Below, one piece after another: positions 25,212 through 35,486 of a stretch of 64,000 bases of DNA. This DNA is from Duganella levis (GTDB lineage Bacteria; Pseudomonadota; Gammaproteobacteria; Burkholderiales; Burkholderiaceae_D), in NCBI RefSeq assembly GCF_009857605.1, contig NZ_WWCT01000008.1, forward strand, positions 124,001 to 188,000. The letters run 5' to 3'. The first letter of the stretch is position 1. Each line of letters starts with the position of its first letter. Made by a program: the position numbers and the translations under genes. The notes below the pieces were generated by a model. It did not search any database. It was given only the letters and a program-made list of their open reading frames with translations, and was not told the DNA's origin.

Positions 25212-26641
25212 CGGTACTGCGCCGTCTCGCCGAGGATGGCTTTCGGTTCCAGATACGCTTCCAGCCCGTACGGCCCGAACTCGCGGCCGATGCCCGATTG
25301 CTTGAAGCCGCCGAACGGCGCGATCAGGTCGTCATGGATGCCGTTGATATGCACCCGGCCGGCCACGATCTGGTCCGCGACGCGGTTGGCGCGCGCCAGG
25401 TCGGTCGAGCTGACGTAGGCTTGCAGGCCATAGGGCGTGTCGTTGGCGATGGCGATCGCTTCCTCTTCGGTCTGGTAAGTCATGATCGACAGCACCGGGC
25501 CGAAGATTTCTTCCCTGGCGATGGTCATCGACGGCGTCACGCCGGCAAACACGGTCGGCTTGACGAAGTAGCCCGCCTCCAGACCGACCGGCTTACCGAG
25601 TCCGCCGGTGACCAGTTCCGCGCCTTCCGCGATGCCCACGCCGATGTAATGCTGCACGCGATCGAACTGCTTCTGCGTGACGATCGGGCCCAGCGACACG
25701 CTGGCGTCATGTGGATCGCCGACCACCACCGCTTCCGCCGCCGCCTTGGCCAGCGCCTTCACTTCTTCCAGACGATGCGCCGGCACCAGCAGGCGCGTGC
25801 CGGCGATGCAGGCTTGGCCGTTGTTCATGTAGCAGGCCGCGATCGCATTCGGAATCGCCTTGGCGAAATCGGCGTCGTCCAGGATCACGTTGGCGCTCTT
25901 GCCGCCCAGTTCCAGCGTCACGCGCTTCATGGTGTCGACGCCGAGGCGGGCGATCTGCTTGCCGACCGGCGTCGAACCGGTGAACGAAATCTTGTTGATA
26001 TCCGGGTGCACGCTTAGCTCCGCGCCGACCACGTCGCCTCGGCCGTTGACGATATTAACCACGCCCGGCGGCAGTTCCGCCGCGTGGAAGGCTTCGGTCA
26101 GGATCTGGTTCTGGCGCGCGCTCAATTCGCTCGGCTTGACCACCACCGTGCAGCCGGCCGCAATCGCCGTGGCCACCTTGTTGGCGACAAACCAGGCACT
26201 CGAATTCCACGGCGTGATGATGCCGACCACGCCCACCGGCACCAGCACCACCTTGGACTTGTTCACGGTCTTCACGTATTCATGATCGTCCATGACCTTC
26301 TTCACATCCAAAAACATATTCGCGGTGTAGCGCGAACGGCCTACGCTGCCGTTGCGTGGACCACCGTATTCTTCGATCAGCGCATCGGCCGCATCGTCGG
26401 CGCGCGCCAGCACCGCATCGTGCAGGCGTTGCAGCATGGCGCCGCGTTCCGCCTTGGTGGTGCGCGAGAAGGCCGGGAAGGCTGCCTTGGCGGCGGCGAT
26501 GGCGCGGCGCGTGTCTTCCACGTCGCCCAGCCGCACCTGGCCGTCCAGCAGGCCGGTGGTGGGATTGATAAGGTCGAACATTTCGGTGCCGTGCGGCGTG
26601 ACGAACTGGCCGTTGATGTAGATGTGATCGATGGTGTGCAT
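25208..26641 (-). CDS. NAD(P)-dependent aldehyde dehydrogenase
   Basis: A 477-aa protein of normal family length. The catalytic Cys is in NNGQACIAGTRL, the general-base Glu in TLELGGKSANV, the oxyanion Asn in IITPWNSSAWF, and the nucleotide-binding motif is FTGSTPVGKQIA. GREFGPYGLEAYLEPKAI lies at the C-terminus. It oxidises an aldehyde to the acid in the cytosol. I chose the ATG at 26641 (AAGGAG 6 nt upstream), which trims 33 residues from the longest frame. Substrate class is not determinable. Confidence 0.92.
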   Translation of the reverse strand: MHTIDHIYINGQFVTPHGTEMFDLINPTTGLLDGQVRLGDVEDTRRAIAAAKAAFPAFSRTTKAERGAMLQRLHDAVLARADDAADALIEEYGGPRNGSVGRSRYTANMFLDVKKVMDDHEYVKTVNKSKVVLVPVGVVGIITPWNSSAWFVANKVATAIAAGCTVVVKPSELSARQNQILTEAFHAAELPPGVVNIVNGRGDVVGAELSVHPDINKISFTGSTPVGKQIARLGVDTMKRVTLELGGKSANVILDDADFAKAIPNAIAACYMNNGQACIAGTRLLVPAHRLEEVKALAKAAAEAVVVGDPHDASVSLGPIVTQKQFDRVQHYIGVGIAEGAELVTGGLGKPVGLEAGYFVKPTVFAGVTPSMTIAREEIFGPVLSIMTYQTEEEAIAIANDTPYGLQAYVSSTDLARANRVADQIVAGRVHINGIHDDLIAPFGGFKQSGIGREFGPYGLEAYLEPKAILGETAQYR

Positions 26642-26832
26642 GACAGCTCCTTGGGTAAGTTGATGGAGCCATTCTAGGAATTCGCGCGCCGCCGCATCAG
26701 TGGGATTCCTGCCGCATGGTTGCCTGATTCTGCATTCCACGCCGGGGTTTTAGCGTTTCGTCACAATTGGGCCGCAGCTTGCCGGCGCTGGCGCTACAGT
26801 GCAAGCTCACCACCTCTTTACGATAGGCCCAC

Positions 26833-28617
26833 ATGATCACCACCACCCGCATCGGCGCCGCCAGCGCCTTGTTGTTTGCCCTGTTTTTGGGCGTGGCCCA
26901 TGCCGACACCACCGCGCCCGACCTGGAAGCGCGCCGTGCGGCGCTGAATAATCTGCTCACCGAGCAATGGCAGTACACCATGCGCACCAGTCCCGAATGG
27001 GCCTCGCTGCTGGGCGATAAGCGCTACAACGATAAATGGTCGGACTTCTCGCAGGCCGGCATTGACGCCGACATCCAGGCCAGCGCCGCCTTCCTCAAGC
27101 GCTTCCAGGCGGTGGATACCACTGGCTTCCCATTGCAGGAACAGCTCAATCGCGAACTGATGGTGCGCCAGTTGCAGCAGAATGTGGACGGCGCGCGCTT
27201 CAAGGACTGGGAGATGCCGCTGGCGCAGAACTCCGGCGTGCATATCGATACGCCGATGATTATCTCGGCGCTGAATTTCGAAACGGTGAAGGACTACGAG
27301 GACTACATCCAGCGCCTGCACGCGCTGCCCAAGCTGTTCGAGCAGACCCGCGTGCAGATGGAGAACGGCGTGCGCGATCACCTGATGCCGCCGCAGTTCC
27401 TGATCCCGAAAATCGTCAAGCAGTGCGAAGACGTGGCGGCCATGAAGCCGGCCGATTCGCCGTACGCGGAGCCGATCAAGAAATTCCCCAAAGAGTTCTC
27501 TGCCGCCGACAAGGCACGCCTGAGCAAGGAAGTACTGGCGGCGGTGAAGAACGACGTGGCGCCGGCGTATAAAAAACTGGCGGTCTACACCAAGACCAAA
27601 TACCTGCCATACGGCCGCAAGGACGTCGGCATGTGGTCGCTGCCGGACGGCGCGGCGCGCTATGCCTTCAAGGCCCAAGCCTCCACCACCACCGAAATGA
27701 CGCCGGAGCAGATCCACCAACTGGGCCTGTCGGAAGTGGCCCGCATCGAAGGCCAGATGCTGGCGACCGCGCAGAAGCTGGGCTACAAGGATCTGAAGAC
27801 CTTCAACAAAGCGGTAGCCGCCAATCCGGCACTGCATCCGAAATCGCGCCAGGAGATCATCGACCTGTATCAGAAATATACGGACCAGATGTACCTCCAG
27901 CTGCCTAACCTGTTTGGCGTGCTGCCGAAGGGGAAAGTGGAGATCAAGCCGGTGGAGGAGTTCCGCGAGAAGGGCGCTTCCGCTGCGGCCTATATGTCCG
28001 GTTCCCCGGACGGCAAGCGGCCGGGCCGCGTGATGGTCAACACCGGCGACTTCGCGCACCGCTCCACCATCGATATCGAAACCACCGCGTTGCATGAAGG
28101 CGTACCCGGTCACCACATGCAGCTGACCGTGGCGCAGGAGATCCAGGGCCTGCCGGACTTCCGCCAGCAAGGCAACTACACCGCCTATGCGGAAGGCTGG
28201 GCGCTGTATTCGGAACGTCTGGGCGAGGAGCTAGGATTCTACAAAGACCCATACAGCTACTACGGCCATTTGCAGGACGAGATGCTGCGCGCGATCCGCC
28301 TGGTAGTGGATACCGGCCTGCACTCGAAGCAGTGGACCCGCCAGCAGGTAGTGGACTTCTTCCACGCCCACTCGGGCATCGAGGAAGTGGAAGTGCAGAG
28401 CGAGACCGACCGCTACATCGTCTGGCCGGGCCAGGCGCTGGGCTACAAGATCGGCCAGCTAAAGATTCTTGAACTGCGCGACTACGCCCGCAAGGAACTG
28501 GGCGACCGCTTCGACATTCGCGCCTTCCACGACCAGGTGCTGGGCGCCGGTGCCTTGCCGATGGATGTACTGGAGGCGCACATCAAACAGTGGGTGGCAA
28601 GCCAGAAGCAGGCTTGA
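26833..28617 (+). CDS. DUF885-family exported zinc-peptidase-like protein
   Basis: A 594-aa protein with a signal peptide (MITTTRIGAASALLFALFLG, cleavage after AHA). The motif ALHEGVPGHHMQ at about residues 419-430 is an HExxxHH-type metal site typical of DUF885 proteins, with a downstream YAEGWALYSERLGEELG that supplies a further Glu ligand. These proteins are thought to be metallopeptidases of the cell envelope. The gene is alone in its direction and overlaps the convergent hypothetical gene by 35 bp. Confidence 0.88.
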   Translation: MITTTRIGAASALLFALFLGVAHADTTAPDLEARRAALNNLLTEQWQYTMRTSPEWASLLGDKRYNDKWSDFSQAGIDADIQASAAFLKRFQAVDTTGFPLQEQLNRELMVRQLQQNVDGARFKDWEMPLAQNSGVHIDTPMIISALNFETVKDYEDYIQRLHALPKLFEQTRVQMENGVRDHLMPPQFLIPKIVKQCEDVAAMKPADSPYAEPIKKFPKEFSAADKARLSKEVLAAVKNDVAPAYKKLAVYTKTKYLPYGRKDVGMWSLPDGAARYAFKAQASTTTEMTPEQIHQLGLSEVARIEGQMLATAQKLGYKDLKTFNKAVAANPALHPKSRQEIIDLYQKYTDQMYLQLPNLFGVLPKGKVEIKPVEEFREKGASAAAYMSGSPDGKRPGRVMVNTGDFAHRSTIDIETTALHEGVPGHHMQLTVAQEIQGLPDFRQQGNYTAYAEGWALYSERLGEELGFYKDPYSYYGHLQDEMLRAIRLVVDTGLHSKQWTRQQVVDFFHAHSGIEEVEVQSETDRYIVWPGQALGYKIGQLKILELRDYARKELGDRFDIRAFHDQVLGAGALPMDVLEAHIKQWVASQKQA

Positions 28618-29482
28618 TGCCCTGAAGCCGCCGCAGGTCGATCTTGGTTACCCACCAGGCGCGGTTCTGGAAGGTGAAGTCCAGCGCGCCGATGGGGATG
28701 ACTTTGCCGTCGGTTGCCTGCACTTCGCCGGGACGCGGCAGCACGTCGGTGTCGCTTTTGTTGTCTGAGAGGTAGTCCAGCGCCTGCATCAGGCGCGGGT
28801 CGTCGCGCTTCATGGCGGCGCAGACGCCGTACTGGTCGCACACCTGCACCGGGAAGGCGATGAAGCGCGCCGCGCGGTCCAGCATGTCCTCGTTGCGCAG
28901 ATAGTTGAACACCCAGCTGGCGGTGTCGCCAAGGTCGCGCGCGCGGGCCAGGATGGCGTCGTTCTCCTGCAGAAGTTCAACCCGCATCGAACGGTTTTGC
29001 GAGAACAGCATGTCGTCCACGCGCCAGCCTTCGTCTTCCTGCACCAGTACATAGCGGATCTGGCGGTCGTAGGCGGTACCCATGTCGGGATAGACATTGA
29101 AGGTGGCCTCCACCACGTTGTCGCCGACGCGGCTGATGCGGAAGCTGGAGCGCTCGAAGTCCAGGCTGGGCGAGGCTTCCTGCGCATCGAGGAATACATC
29201 GCTGTCGGCGCCATAGCCGCAAATATCGTCACTGCGCGACAGGCTATAGCAAAGCTGGTTGTTGGCGTCCACCAGCGCTTCCAGTTCCGGCGTGAAGAAG
29301 CCCGGCGGCACCTGGCTCGGTTGGCGCTTGTCCGGCCGCGCCAGATGGTCGCGATAGAAATCGGTGATCAGGTCCAGCTGCTGCTGCTTCTCCGACCACG
29401 CCTTGTCGGCCAACAGTCCCACCATGGCAAACACGAACAAGCCTATGCCCAGCGGCAGCAGGCGCTTCTTATTGATCTTCAT
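28583..29482 (-). CDS. Membrane-anchored hypothetical protein
   Basis: A 299-aa protein with an N-terminal uncleaved-looking membrane anchor (KRLLPLGIGLFVFAMVGLLA) followed by a soluble domain with ITDFYRDHL, VEATFNVYPDMGTAYDRQI and GWRVDDMLFSQNRSM. This resembles small periplasmic domains of the DUF3828 kind by pattern only. Four to five cysteines (LCYSLSRSDDICGYG, VCDQYGVCAAM) could form disulfides in the periplasm. The ATG overlaps the AraC gene stop (ATGA), so the two are co-translated and the protein may be the target or partner of that regulator. Confidence 0.7.
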   Translation of the reverse strand: MKINKKRLLPLGIGLFVFAMVGLLADKAWSEKQQQLDLITDFYRDHLARPDKRQPSQVPPGFFTPELEALVDANNQLCYSLSRSDDICGYGADSDVFLDAQEASPSLDFERSSFRISRVGDNVVEATFNVYPDMGTAYDRQIRYVLVQEDEGWRVDDMLFSQNRSMRVELLQENDAILARARDLGDTASWVFNYLRNEDMLDRAARFIAFPVQVCDQYGVCAAMKRDDPRLMQALDYLSDNKSDTDVLPRPGEVQATDGKVIPIGALDFTFQNRAWWVTKIDLRRLQGIKPASGLPPTV

Positions 29483-30381
29483 GGTGCGGTCCGTAGTTTC
29501 TTGATGTCCTGCATAGGCGGTGCGCCGAACAGGCGGCGGTATTCGCGGCTGAATTGCGAGGCGCTCTCGTAGCCGACCTTGTACGCGGCGGTGGTGGCGT
29601 CAACCTCGCCGTTCAGCAGCAGGCTGCGCGCCCGTTGCAGGCGTAGCTGCTTCTGGTATTGCATCGGCCCGATATTGGTCACCGCCTTGAAGCGGTGGTG
29701 CAGGCTGGAGACGCTCATATTGGTGGCCTGCGCCAGCTCTTCCACCTTGATCGGCTGATCGTAGTGGTCCTTGAGCCAGGCGATGGCTTTGCTGATGCCG
29801 CGGTCCTGCTGGTCCAGCACCACGTTCTGGTACAACTGGCGGCCGTAAGGGCCGTTCAGCATGCGGTAGATGATTTCGCGCTTCAGTCCCACCGCCAGGA
29901 AGGCCGCTTCCGCCGGCGGCGCTTGCAGCAAGCGCACCAGCTGGTACAAGGACTCCTGCAAGACGTCATCGGTCTGGCCGATGAAGGCGCCGCGCACCGG
30001 CTGTTCGGAATCGATGGTGATTTTCGCTTCCAGCACGATGGCTGCAATCTCCTGCGGATCGAGCTCGATGTTGAGCAGCAGGTAGGGCTTGTCGGCGGTG
30101 GCGCGGACGATGTGGCCGGAGGCCGGCATGTCGACCGACACCACCAGGTATTCGCCGGGACCGTAATCGAGCACTTCGTCGGACAGGTGCACGCGCTTGT
30201 GCCCTTGCAGGATCACGCAGCACGATGGTTTGAGCACGCCCTTGGTAACAGGCGTGGGATGGGAAGAACGCAGCAGCGACAGAAACGGGATCGCCGTCGC
30301 CACCCGCTGCTCGTCCAGCGTATGCAACTGGACGATGTCGATCATGTGATCGAGGCGGGTGGGGGCGAGATCCCGTTTCAT
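29479..30381 (-). CDS. AraC-family transcriptional regulator
   Basis: A 300-aa protein with an N-terminal AraC_N/cupin-type effector domain (KPSCCVILQGHKRVHLSDEV, LDYGPGEYLVVSVDMPASGH) and two C-terminal helix-turn-helices: KVEELAQATNMSVSSLHHRF, and TTAAYKVGYESASQFSREYR with the conserved GYESASQFSREYRRLFG. This class often regulates a neighbouring redox or efflux gene. It is co-directional and overlapping with the downstream membrane-anchored hypothetical gene. It is separated from uvrA by only 1 nt. Confidence 0.9.
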   Translation of the reverse strand: MKRDLAPTRLDHMIDIVQLHTLDEQRVATAIPFLSLLRSSHPTPVTKGVLKPSCCVILQGHKRVHLSDEVLDYGPGEYLVVSVDMPASGHIVRATADKPYLLLNIELDPQEIAAIVLEAKITIDSEQPVRGAFIGQTDDVLQESLYQLVRLLQAPPAEAAFLAVGLKREIIYRMLNGPYGRQLYQNVVLDQQDRGISKAIAWLKDHYDQPIKVEELAQATNMSVSSLHHRFKAVTNIGPMQYQKQLRLQRARSLLLNGEVDATTAAYKVGYESASQFSREYRRLFGAPPMQDIKKLRTAP

Positions 30382-30382
30382 T

Positions 30383-33229
30383 TTATTTCAGCAGCGGTAC
30401 CAGGTATTTGCCGGTGACGCTGGCCGGATTGGCCGCCACTTCTTCCGGCGTGCCGCTGGCGATGATCTTGCCGCCGCCGGCGCCGCCTTCCGGTCCCAGA
30501 TCGACGATCCAGTCGGCGGTCTTGATCACATCGAGATTGTGCTCGATGATGACCAGCGTGTTGCCCTGGTCGCGCAGGCGATGGATCACTTTCAGCAGCA
30601 GGTCGATATCGTGGAAGTGCAGGCCGGTGGTCGGCTCGTCCAGGATGTACAGCGTGCGGCCGGTGTCGCGCTTGGACAGTTCCAGCGACAGCTTGACGCG
30701 CTGCGCTTCGCCACCCGACAGCGTGGTCGCGCTCTGACCCAGCTTGATGTAGCCCAGGCCCACGTCCAGCAGCGTATGCAGCTTGCGGGCGATGACCGGC
30801 ACCGGCTTGAAGAACTCGTGCGCGTCTTCGACCGTCATGTCGAGGATCTCGGTGATGTTCTTGCCCTTGTAGTGGACTTCCAGCGTTTCGCGGTTATAGC
30901 GCTTGCCGTGGCAAACATCGCACGGCACGTAGACGTCCGGCAGAAAGTGCATCTCGACCTTGATCACGCCATCGCCCTGGCACGCTTCGCAGCGGCCGCC
31001 CTTGACGTTGAACGAGAATCGGCCGGCGCTGTAGCCGCGTTCCTTCGCGGTCGGCACGGTGGCGAACAGGTCGCGGATCGGCGTGAACAAACCGGTGTAG
31101 GTGGCCGGATTCGAGCGCGGTGTGCGCCCGATCGGCGCCTGATCGACCGAGATCACCTTGTCGAAGTGTTCCAGGCCGCTGATGGTGTCGTGCGGCGCTG
31201 GTTCGGTTTGCGAACCATACAGGTGGCGCGACAGCGCCGGGAACAGCGTGTCGTTGATCAGCGTCGATTTGCCGGAGCCGGAAACGCCGGTCACGCAGGT
31301 CATCAGGCCCACCGGCAGCTTGAGGTTGACCTTCTTCAGGTTATTGCCGGTGGCGCCGGTGATCACCAGCTGCTTGTCTGGATCGGCGATGTGGCGCTTG
31401 GCCGGCACCTCGATCTTGCGCGTGCCGCTCAGGTACTGGGCGGTGAGCGACTTCTTGTTCTTCATGATGTCCTTCAGCGAACCGGCGGCGATCACTTCGC
31501 CACCGTGTACGCCGGCACCCGGCCCCATGTCGACGATGTAGTCGGCGGTGCGGATCGCGTCTTCGTCGTGCTCCACCACCAGCACGCTGTTGCCGATGTC
31601 GCGCAGATGGCGCAAGGTGTCGATCAAACGGTCATTGTCGCGCTGGTGCAGGCCGATCGACGGTTCATCCAGCACGTACATCACGCCGGTCAGGCCGGAG
31701 CCGATCTGCGACGCCAGGCGGATACGCTGCGCTTCGCCGCCGGACAGGGTGTCGGCGCTGCGGTCCAGCGACAGGTAATCCAGGCCGACGTTGTTCAGGA
31801 ATTGCAGGCGCGAGATGATCTCTTTTACCACGCGGTCGGCGATGTCCTTCTTCGCGCCTTTCAGTTTCAGCTGCTCGAAGAACGACAGCGTTTCGCGCAG
31901 CGGCTTCTCGGCGATCTCGTAGATGGCCTTTTCCTGCTTGCCGGTGCCGACCTTGACGAAGCGCGCTTCGATGCGCAGGCGCGCGCCTTCGCACGAAGGA
32001 CATTTTTTCTCGTTGATGAACTTCGACAGTTCTTCTTTCACCGCCATCGAATCGGTTTCGCGATAGCGGCGCGCCAGGTTGTTGACCACACCTTCGAAGG
32101 TATGTTCCTTGACCACGGTGCGGCCACGCTCATTGATATAGGTGAACGGGATCGAGGTTTTGCCGGAGCCGTTCAGCACCGCGTCCTGCGCTGCCTTCGA
32201 CAGTTTTTCAAACGGCAGGTCCAGGTCGAATTCGTAGAACGCCGCCAGGTTGGACAGCATCGAGAAGTAGAACTGGTTGCGACGGTCCCACCCTTTGACC
32301 GCGCCGGAAGCCAGCGACAGGTTAGGGAAGGCGACGATGCGCTTCGGATCGAAGAACTCGATGTGACCGAGGCCGTCGCACTCCGGGCAGGCGCCCATCG
32401 GGTTATTGAACGAGAACAGGCGCGGCTCCAGCTCCTGCAACGAGTAGCCGCAGATATTGCAGGCGAACTTGTTGGAGTAGACGTGGGTGGCGCCGCTGTC
32501 CATTTCGAATGCGACGGCGCGGCCGTCGGCCAGGCGCAGCGCGGTCTCGAAGCTCTCGGCCAGGCGCTGCTTGATATCCGGGCTGACCTTGACGCGGTCG
32601 ATCACCACGTCGATGGTGTGTTTCTCGGTTTTTTTCAGCTTCGGCAGGTCGTCTACTTCGTAGATTTTTGCGTCATGGGTGCCGCTCTGTACGCGGAAGC
32701 GCACGAAGCCCTGCGCCTGCATCGACTCGAACAGGTCGGAGTGCTCGCCCTTGCGGTTGGCCACCACCGGCGCCAGGATCATCAGCTTGGTGTCGGCCGG
32801 CAGGGCCAGCACCGCGTCGACCATCTGCGAGACGGTTTGCGCGGCCAGCGCCTGGTCCGGGTGGTTGATGCAATAAGGCGTACCGACGCGCGCGTACAGC
32901 AGACGCAGATAATCGTGGATCTCGGTCACGGTGCCAACCGTCGAACGCGGGTTGTGCGAAGTGGCTTTCTGCTCGATCGAAATGGCCGGCGACAGGCCTT
33001 CGATCAGGTCCACATCCGGCTTTTCCATCAGTTGCAGGAACTGGCGGGCGTAGGCCGACAGCGATTCCACATAGCGGCGCTGGCCCTCGGCGTACAGCGT
33101 ATCGAACGCCAGCGAGGATTTGCCGGAACCGGACAAGCCGGTAATCACAATCAGCTTGTTGCGTGGCAGGTCAAGATTGATGTTTTTCAGGTTGTGCGTG
33201 CGTGCGCCGCGGATGCGGATCTGTTCCAT
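30383..33229 (-). CDS. uvrA: Excinuclease ABC subunit A
   Basis: A 948-aa protein of full length with two ABC ATPase modules: Walker A motifs [12 protein letters not shown] and [12 protein letters not shown], signatures [12 protein letters not shown] and [12 protein letters not shown], Walker B motifs [11 protein letters not shown] and [11 protein letters not shown]. It has Cys4 zinc modules (CNICGYS...[12 protein letters not shown]...CDVC). It recognises DNA damage for nucleotide excision repair with UvrB. The ATG at 33229 gives the standard start [17 protein letters not shown] 8 codons upstream is less likely. A LexA-like site lies about 95 bp upstream. Confidence 0.97.
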   Translation of the reverse strand: MEQIRIRGARTHNLKNINLDLPRNKLIVITGLSGSGKSSLAFDTLYAEGQRRYVESLSAYARQFLQLMEKPDVDLIEGLSPAISIEQKATSHNPRSTVGTVTEIHDYLRLLYARVGTPYCINHPDQALAAQTVSQMVDAVLALPADTKLMILAPVVANRKGEHSDLFESMQAQGFVRFRVQSGTHDAKIYEVDDLPKLKKTEKHTIDVVIDRVKVSPDIKQRLAESFETALRLADGRAVAFEMDSGATHVYSNKFACNICGYSLQELEPRLFSFNNPMGACPECDGLGHIEFFDPKRIVAFPNLSLASGAVKGWDRRNQFYFSMLSNLAAFYEFDLDLPFEKLSKAAQDAVLNGSGKTSIPFTYINERGRTVVKEHTFEGVVNNLARRYRETDSMAVKEELSKFINEKKCPSCEGARLRIEARFVKVGTGKQEKAIYEIAEKPLRETLSFFEQLKLKGAKKDIADRVVKEIISRLQFLNNVGLDYLSLDRSADTLSGGEAQRIRLASQIGSGLTGVMYVLDEPSIGLHQRDNDRLIDTLRHLRDIGNSVLVVEHDEDAIRTADYIVDMGPGAGVHGGEVIAAGSLKDIMKNKKSLTAQYLSGTRKIEVPAKRHIADPDKQLVITGATGNNLKKVNLKLPVGLMTCVTGVSGSGKSTLINDTLFPALSRHLYGSQTEPAPHDTISGLEHFDKVISVDQAPIGRTPRSNPATYTGLFTPIRDLFATVPTAKERGYSAGRFSFNVKGGRCEACQGDGVIKVEMHFLPDVYVPCDVCHGKRYNRETLEVHYKGKNITEILDMTVEDAHEFFKPVPVIARKLHTLLDVGLGYIKLGQSATTLSGGEAQRVKLSLELSKRDTGRTLYILDEPTTGLHFHDIDLLLKVIHRLRDQGNTLVIIEHNLDVIKTADWIVDLGPEGGAGGGKIIASGTPEEVAANPASVTGKYLVPLLK

Positions 33230-33322
33230 GGGATTTTTGGCCTTTAGAGTCAACCCGTCACTATAGCCGGGTTTGATTACTTGCGCCGGGCGCGCGCTGG
33301 TTCGTGCGTGCGCAGGCTAACA

Positions 33323-33338
33323 CTGTACATAATACCAG
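33323..33338 (-). promoter_or_regulatory. LexA-like box upstream of uvrA
   Basis: CTGTACATAATACCAG matches CTGT-N8-ACAG except for one base (CCAG for ACAG). It lies between uvrA and cobA, 94 bp before the uvrA start. uvrA is a classic SOS gene. The weaker match would give partial repression. Confidence 0.6.
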
Positions 33339-33355
33339 TATTTTCTTGCGCCGTT

Positions 33356-34075
33356 TCAACTTGCCTGATGCGAACGTTGCTGCAGCGCTTCGCCGATCAT
33401 CACCAGCACCGGACCCTGCGCGGCGTCCAGCCCGTTGGCCAGACCGTCCAGCGTCAGGCGCAGGATGCGCTGGTCTACGCGGCTGCAATTTTCCACCACC
33501 ACCACCGGCAGATCGGGCCGGCGGCCTTCGGCCAGCAGACGCGTTGCGGTCGCGGCCGCTTCCCGGCCACCCATGTATTGCACCAGAGTATCGGTTTCCG
33601 GTAACGCCGGATGGTCCGGCTCGTCCGGCGCGGTGCTGGAGGTAAAGAAAGCGACGCTGCGGGCCACGCCGCGGCGGGTCAGCGGTTGCTTGGTGGCGGC
33701 GGCGGCGGCGAGCGCGGTGGTGATGCCGGGCACCACTTCGACCTCGATGCCTTCCGCTTCCAGCGCGCGCAACTCTTCGTCGGCGCGGCCGAACAGCATC
33801 GGATCGCCGCCCTTGAGGCGCACCACCAACTGGTATTGCTGCGCGCATTCCACCAGTTGCTGGTTGATCAGCGTTTGCGCGGTCGAGCGCTGGCCGGAGC
33901 GTTTGCCGACCGAAATCAGCCTGGCCTGCGCACACAGGGCCAGCATTTCAGGCGTGACCAGTGCGTCGTACAACACCACGTCGGCCTGCGCCAGCAAACG
34001 CGCACCGCGCACGGTGATCAAGTCATCCGCTCCCGGCCCTGCTCCGATCAAATAGACTTTCCCCAGCGCTGCCAT
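33356..34075 (-). CDS. cobA: Uroporphyrinogen-III C-methyltransferase
   Basis: A 239-aa protein of the SAM-dependent tetrapyrrole methylase fold: KVYLIGAGPGADDLITVRG (SAM loop), VVLYDALVTPEML, VRLKGGDPMLFGRADEEL (glycine-rich SAM pocket), VEVVPGITTALAAAA and TLVQYMGGREAA. It is the stand-alone SUMT form without a CysG dehydrogenase/chelatase domain. It adds methyls at C2 and C7 of uroporphyrinogen III to make precorrin-2, feeding siroheme and the cobalamin operon on the other strand. It is divergent from the riboswitch, so it is not under its control. Confidence 0.93.
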   Translation of the reverse strand: MAALGKVYLIGAGPGADDLITVRGARLLAQADVVLYDALVTPEMLALCAQARLISVGKRSGQRSTAQTLINQQLVECAQQYQLVVRLKGGDPMLFGRADEELRALEAEGIEVEVVPGITTALAAAAATKQPLTRRGVARSVAFFTSSTAPDEPDHPALPETDTLVQYMGGREAAATATRLLAEGRRPDLPVVVVENCSRVDQRILRLTLDGLANGLDAAQGPVLVMIGEALQQRSHQAS

Positions 34076-34169
34076 ACATTCCCTTTTAGACGATTCAAGA
34101 CGAATGATACCGGCTGCGGCGTGGTTTGGGTTTAGCTTGGCACGTGTCCGGCGGCTAGTGTAAGATGCG

Positions 34170-34335
34170 ATCCTTGGGTGCGCCGAATTTTGTTGTAAAG
34201 GCGTTAAACGGGAAACCGGTGTAATTCCGGTGCAGCCCCCGCTGCTGTAAGCCTGACGACTCCGTCAACACGTCACTGCCGTCACACGCGGGAAGACACG
34301 GAGAAGGATGAAGGCGAGCCAGAATACCGGCCCAA
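34170..34335 (+). promoter_or_regulatory. Cobalamin (B12) riboswitch
   Basis: The leader of the cbi operon shows the conserved B12-element core: AACGGGAAACCGGTGTAATT, then CCGGTGCAGCCCCCGCTGCT-GTAAGC at 34223-34252, and the B12-box region GCGAGCCAGAATACCGGCC at 34314-34332. The gene-free stretch 34076-34467 holds the divergent cobA promoter, this element and, after it, GC-rich sequence up to the GGGAGG ribosome site of cbiM, where the expression platform should sit. Adenosylcobalamin binding is expected to shut down the operon. Confidence 0.93.
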
Positions 34336-34467
34336 AAAGTCCAGCACCATTCCCCGGGGTCACGGGAAGCCGCTGTCGACCCCGGCCGCCAGTCCCACGC
34401 CCTCCGTCGACCGTCCTCTCTGCTCCCGCCTTGGTGTCCATCCAGCCCATTCGACGGGAGGTTTCGA

Positions 34468-35151
34468 ATGCACATCATGGAAGGCTTTTTGCCGCCAGCG
34501 CACGCGCTCGGCTGGGCAGCCGTTTCCTTACCTTTTCTGGCCTGGGGCCTGCGCGCCATCGGCCGCGACCTGCAGGCGCATCCTGAACGCCGCATGCTGC
34601 TCGGTGTGGCGGCGGCGTTCGCGTTTCTGCTGTCCGCGCTCAAGCTGCCGTCTGTGACGGGCAGTTGTTCGCACCCGACCGGGGTGGGTCTCGGCGCGGC
34701 GTTGTTTGGGCCGGTGGCGATGGTGCCGGTGGGTTTTGTGGTGCTGCTGTTCCAGGCGCTGTTGATGGCGCACGGCGGCTTGACCACGCTCGGTGCGAAT
34801 GTGTTTTCGATGGCGATTGTGGGGCCGTTTGTGTCGTACGGCGTGCTGCGCGCGGTGGCCGCGATGGGCTTTTCGCGCTCGGTGGCGGTGTTCATGGCTG
34901 CCAGCCTGGGTGACCTGGCGACGTATGTGACCACGTCGGTGCAACTGGCGCTGGCGTTTCCGGCGGCGGTGGGCGGCTTTAGTGTGTCGTTCTTCAAATT
35001 TGCCGGCATCTTTGCGCTGACGCAGGTGCCGATCGCCATCAGCGAAGGTTTGCTGACGGTGCTGGTGGTGAACGCCATGGTGCGTTTCAACGCCCACGAA
35101 CTGCGTTCGCTGCCGGTGATGATGCTGGGCGCGCGGAAGGGCGGCGCATGA
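34468..35151 (+). CDS. cbiM: Cobalt ECF transporter S-component CbiM
   Basis: A 227-aa polytopic membrane protein beginning [16 protein letters not shown]. The N-terminal Met-His (MHIMEG) supplies the metal ligands in this family. [20 protein letters not shown] and [19 protein letters not shown] are CbiM signatures. It captures Co2+ for the CbiMNQO importer. The ribosome site GGGAGG lies 6 nt upstream. It is the first gene behind the riboswitch and overlaps cbiN by ATGA. Confidence 0.95.
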   Translation: MHIMEGFLPPAHALGWAAVSLPFLAWGLRAIGRDLQAHPERRMLLGVAAAFAFLLSALKLPSVTGSCSHPTGVGLGAALFGPVAMVPVGFVVLLFQALLMAHGGLTTLGANVFSMAIVGPFVSYGVLRAVAAMGFSRSVAVFMAASLGDLATYVTTSVQLALAFPAAVGGFSVSFFKFAGIFALTQVPIAISEGLLTVLVVNAMVRFNAHELRSLPVMMLGARKGGA

Positions 35152-35486
35152 AGGCCCGTACCGTGCTGGTATGGCTGGCTATCGTCGCGCTGACGGTGCT
35201 GCCTTTATGGCTGGTGAGCGCGCCGCCGGCCAATCAGGGTGGCGAAGCGTCTGCGCTGTTTGCCGGTGCGGACGACCGCGCGCAGCGCGCCATCGGCGAT
35301 ATCGCGCCGGGCTACAAGCCGTGGTTTGCGCCGGTGTTCGAGCCGGCCAGTGATGAAATCGCGTCGCTGCTGTTTGCGTTGCAAGCGGCCATCGGCGCCG
35401 GCGTGATCGGCTTCTGGCTCGGCCTCTCCGTCGCCCGCGAACGCGCATCGAAGGTCTCATCGCCGCAGGATCAACGTGCTGATTGA
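35148..35486 (+). CDS. cbiN: Cobalt transport accessory protein CbiN
   Basis: A 112-aa protein with two membrane helices ([20 protein letters not shown] and [20 protein letters not shown]) around a periplasmic loop with [23 protein letters not shown], the CbiN pattern. It is the small subunit that loads or gates CbiM. It overlaps both neighbours. Confidence 0.93.
   Translation: MKARTVLVWLAIVALTVLPLWLVSAPPANQGGEASALFAGADDRAQRAIGDIAPGYKPWFAPVFEPASDEIASLLFALQAAIGAGVIGFWLGLSVARERASKVSSPQDQRAD

Noticed and set aside
30359..33247. 962-codon plus-strand frame opposite uvrA
   Set aside because: Shadow of a high-GC gene; the minus strand carries unmistakable UvrA motifs.
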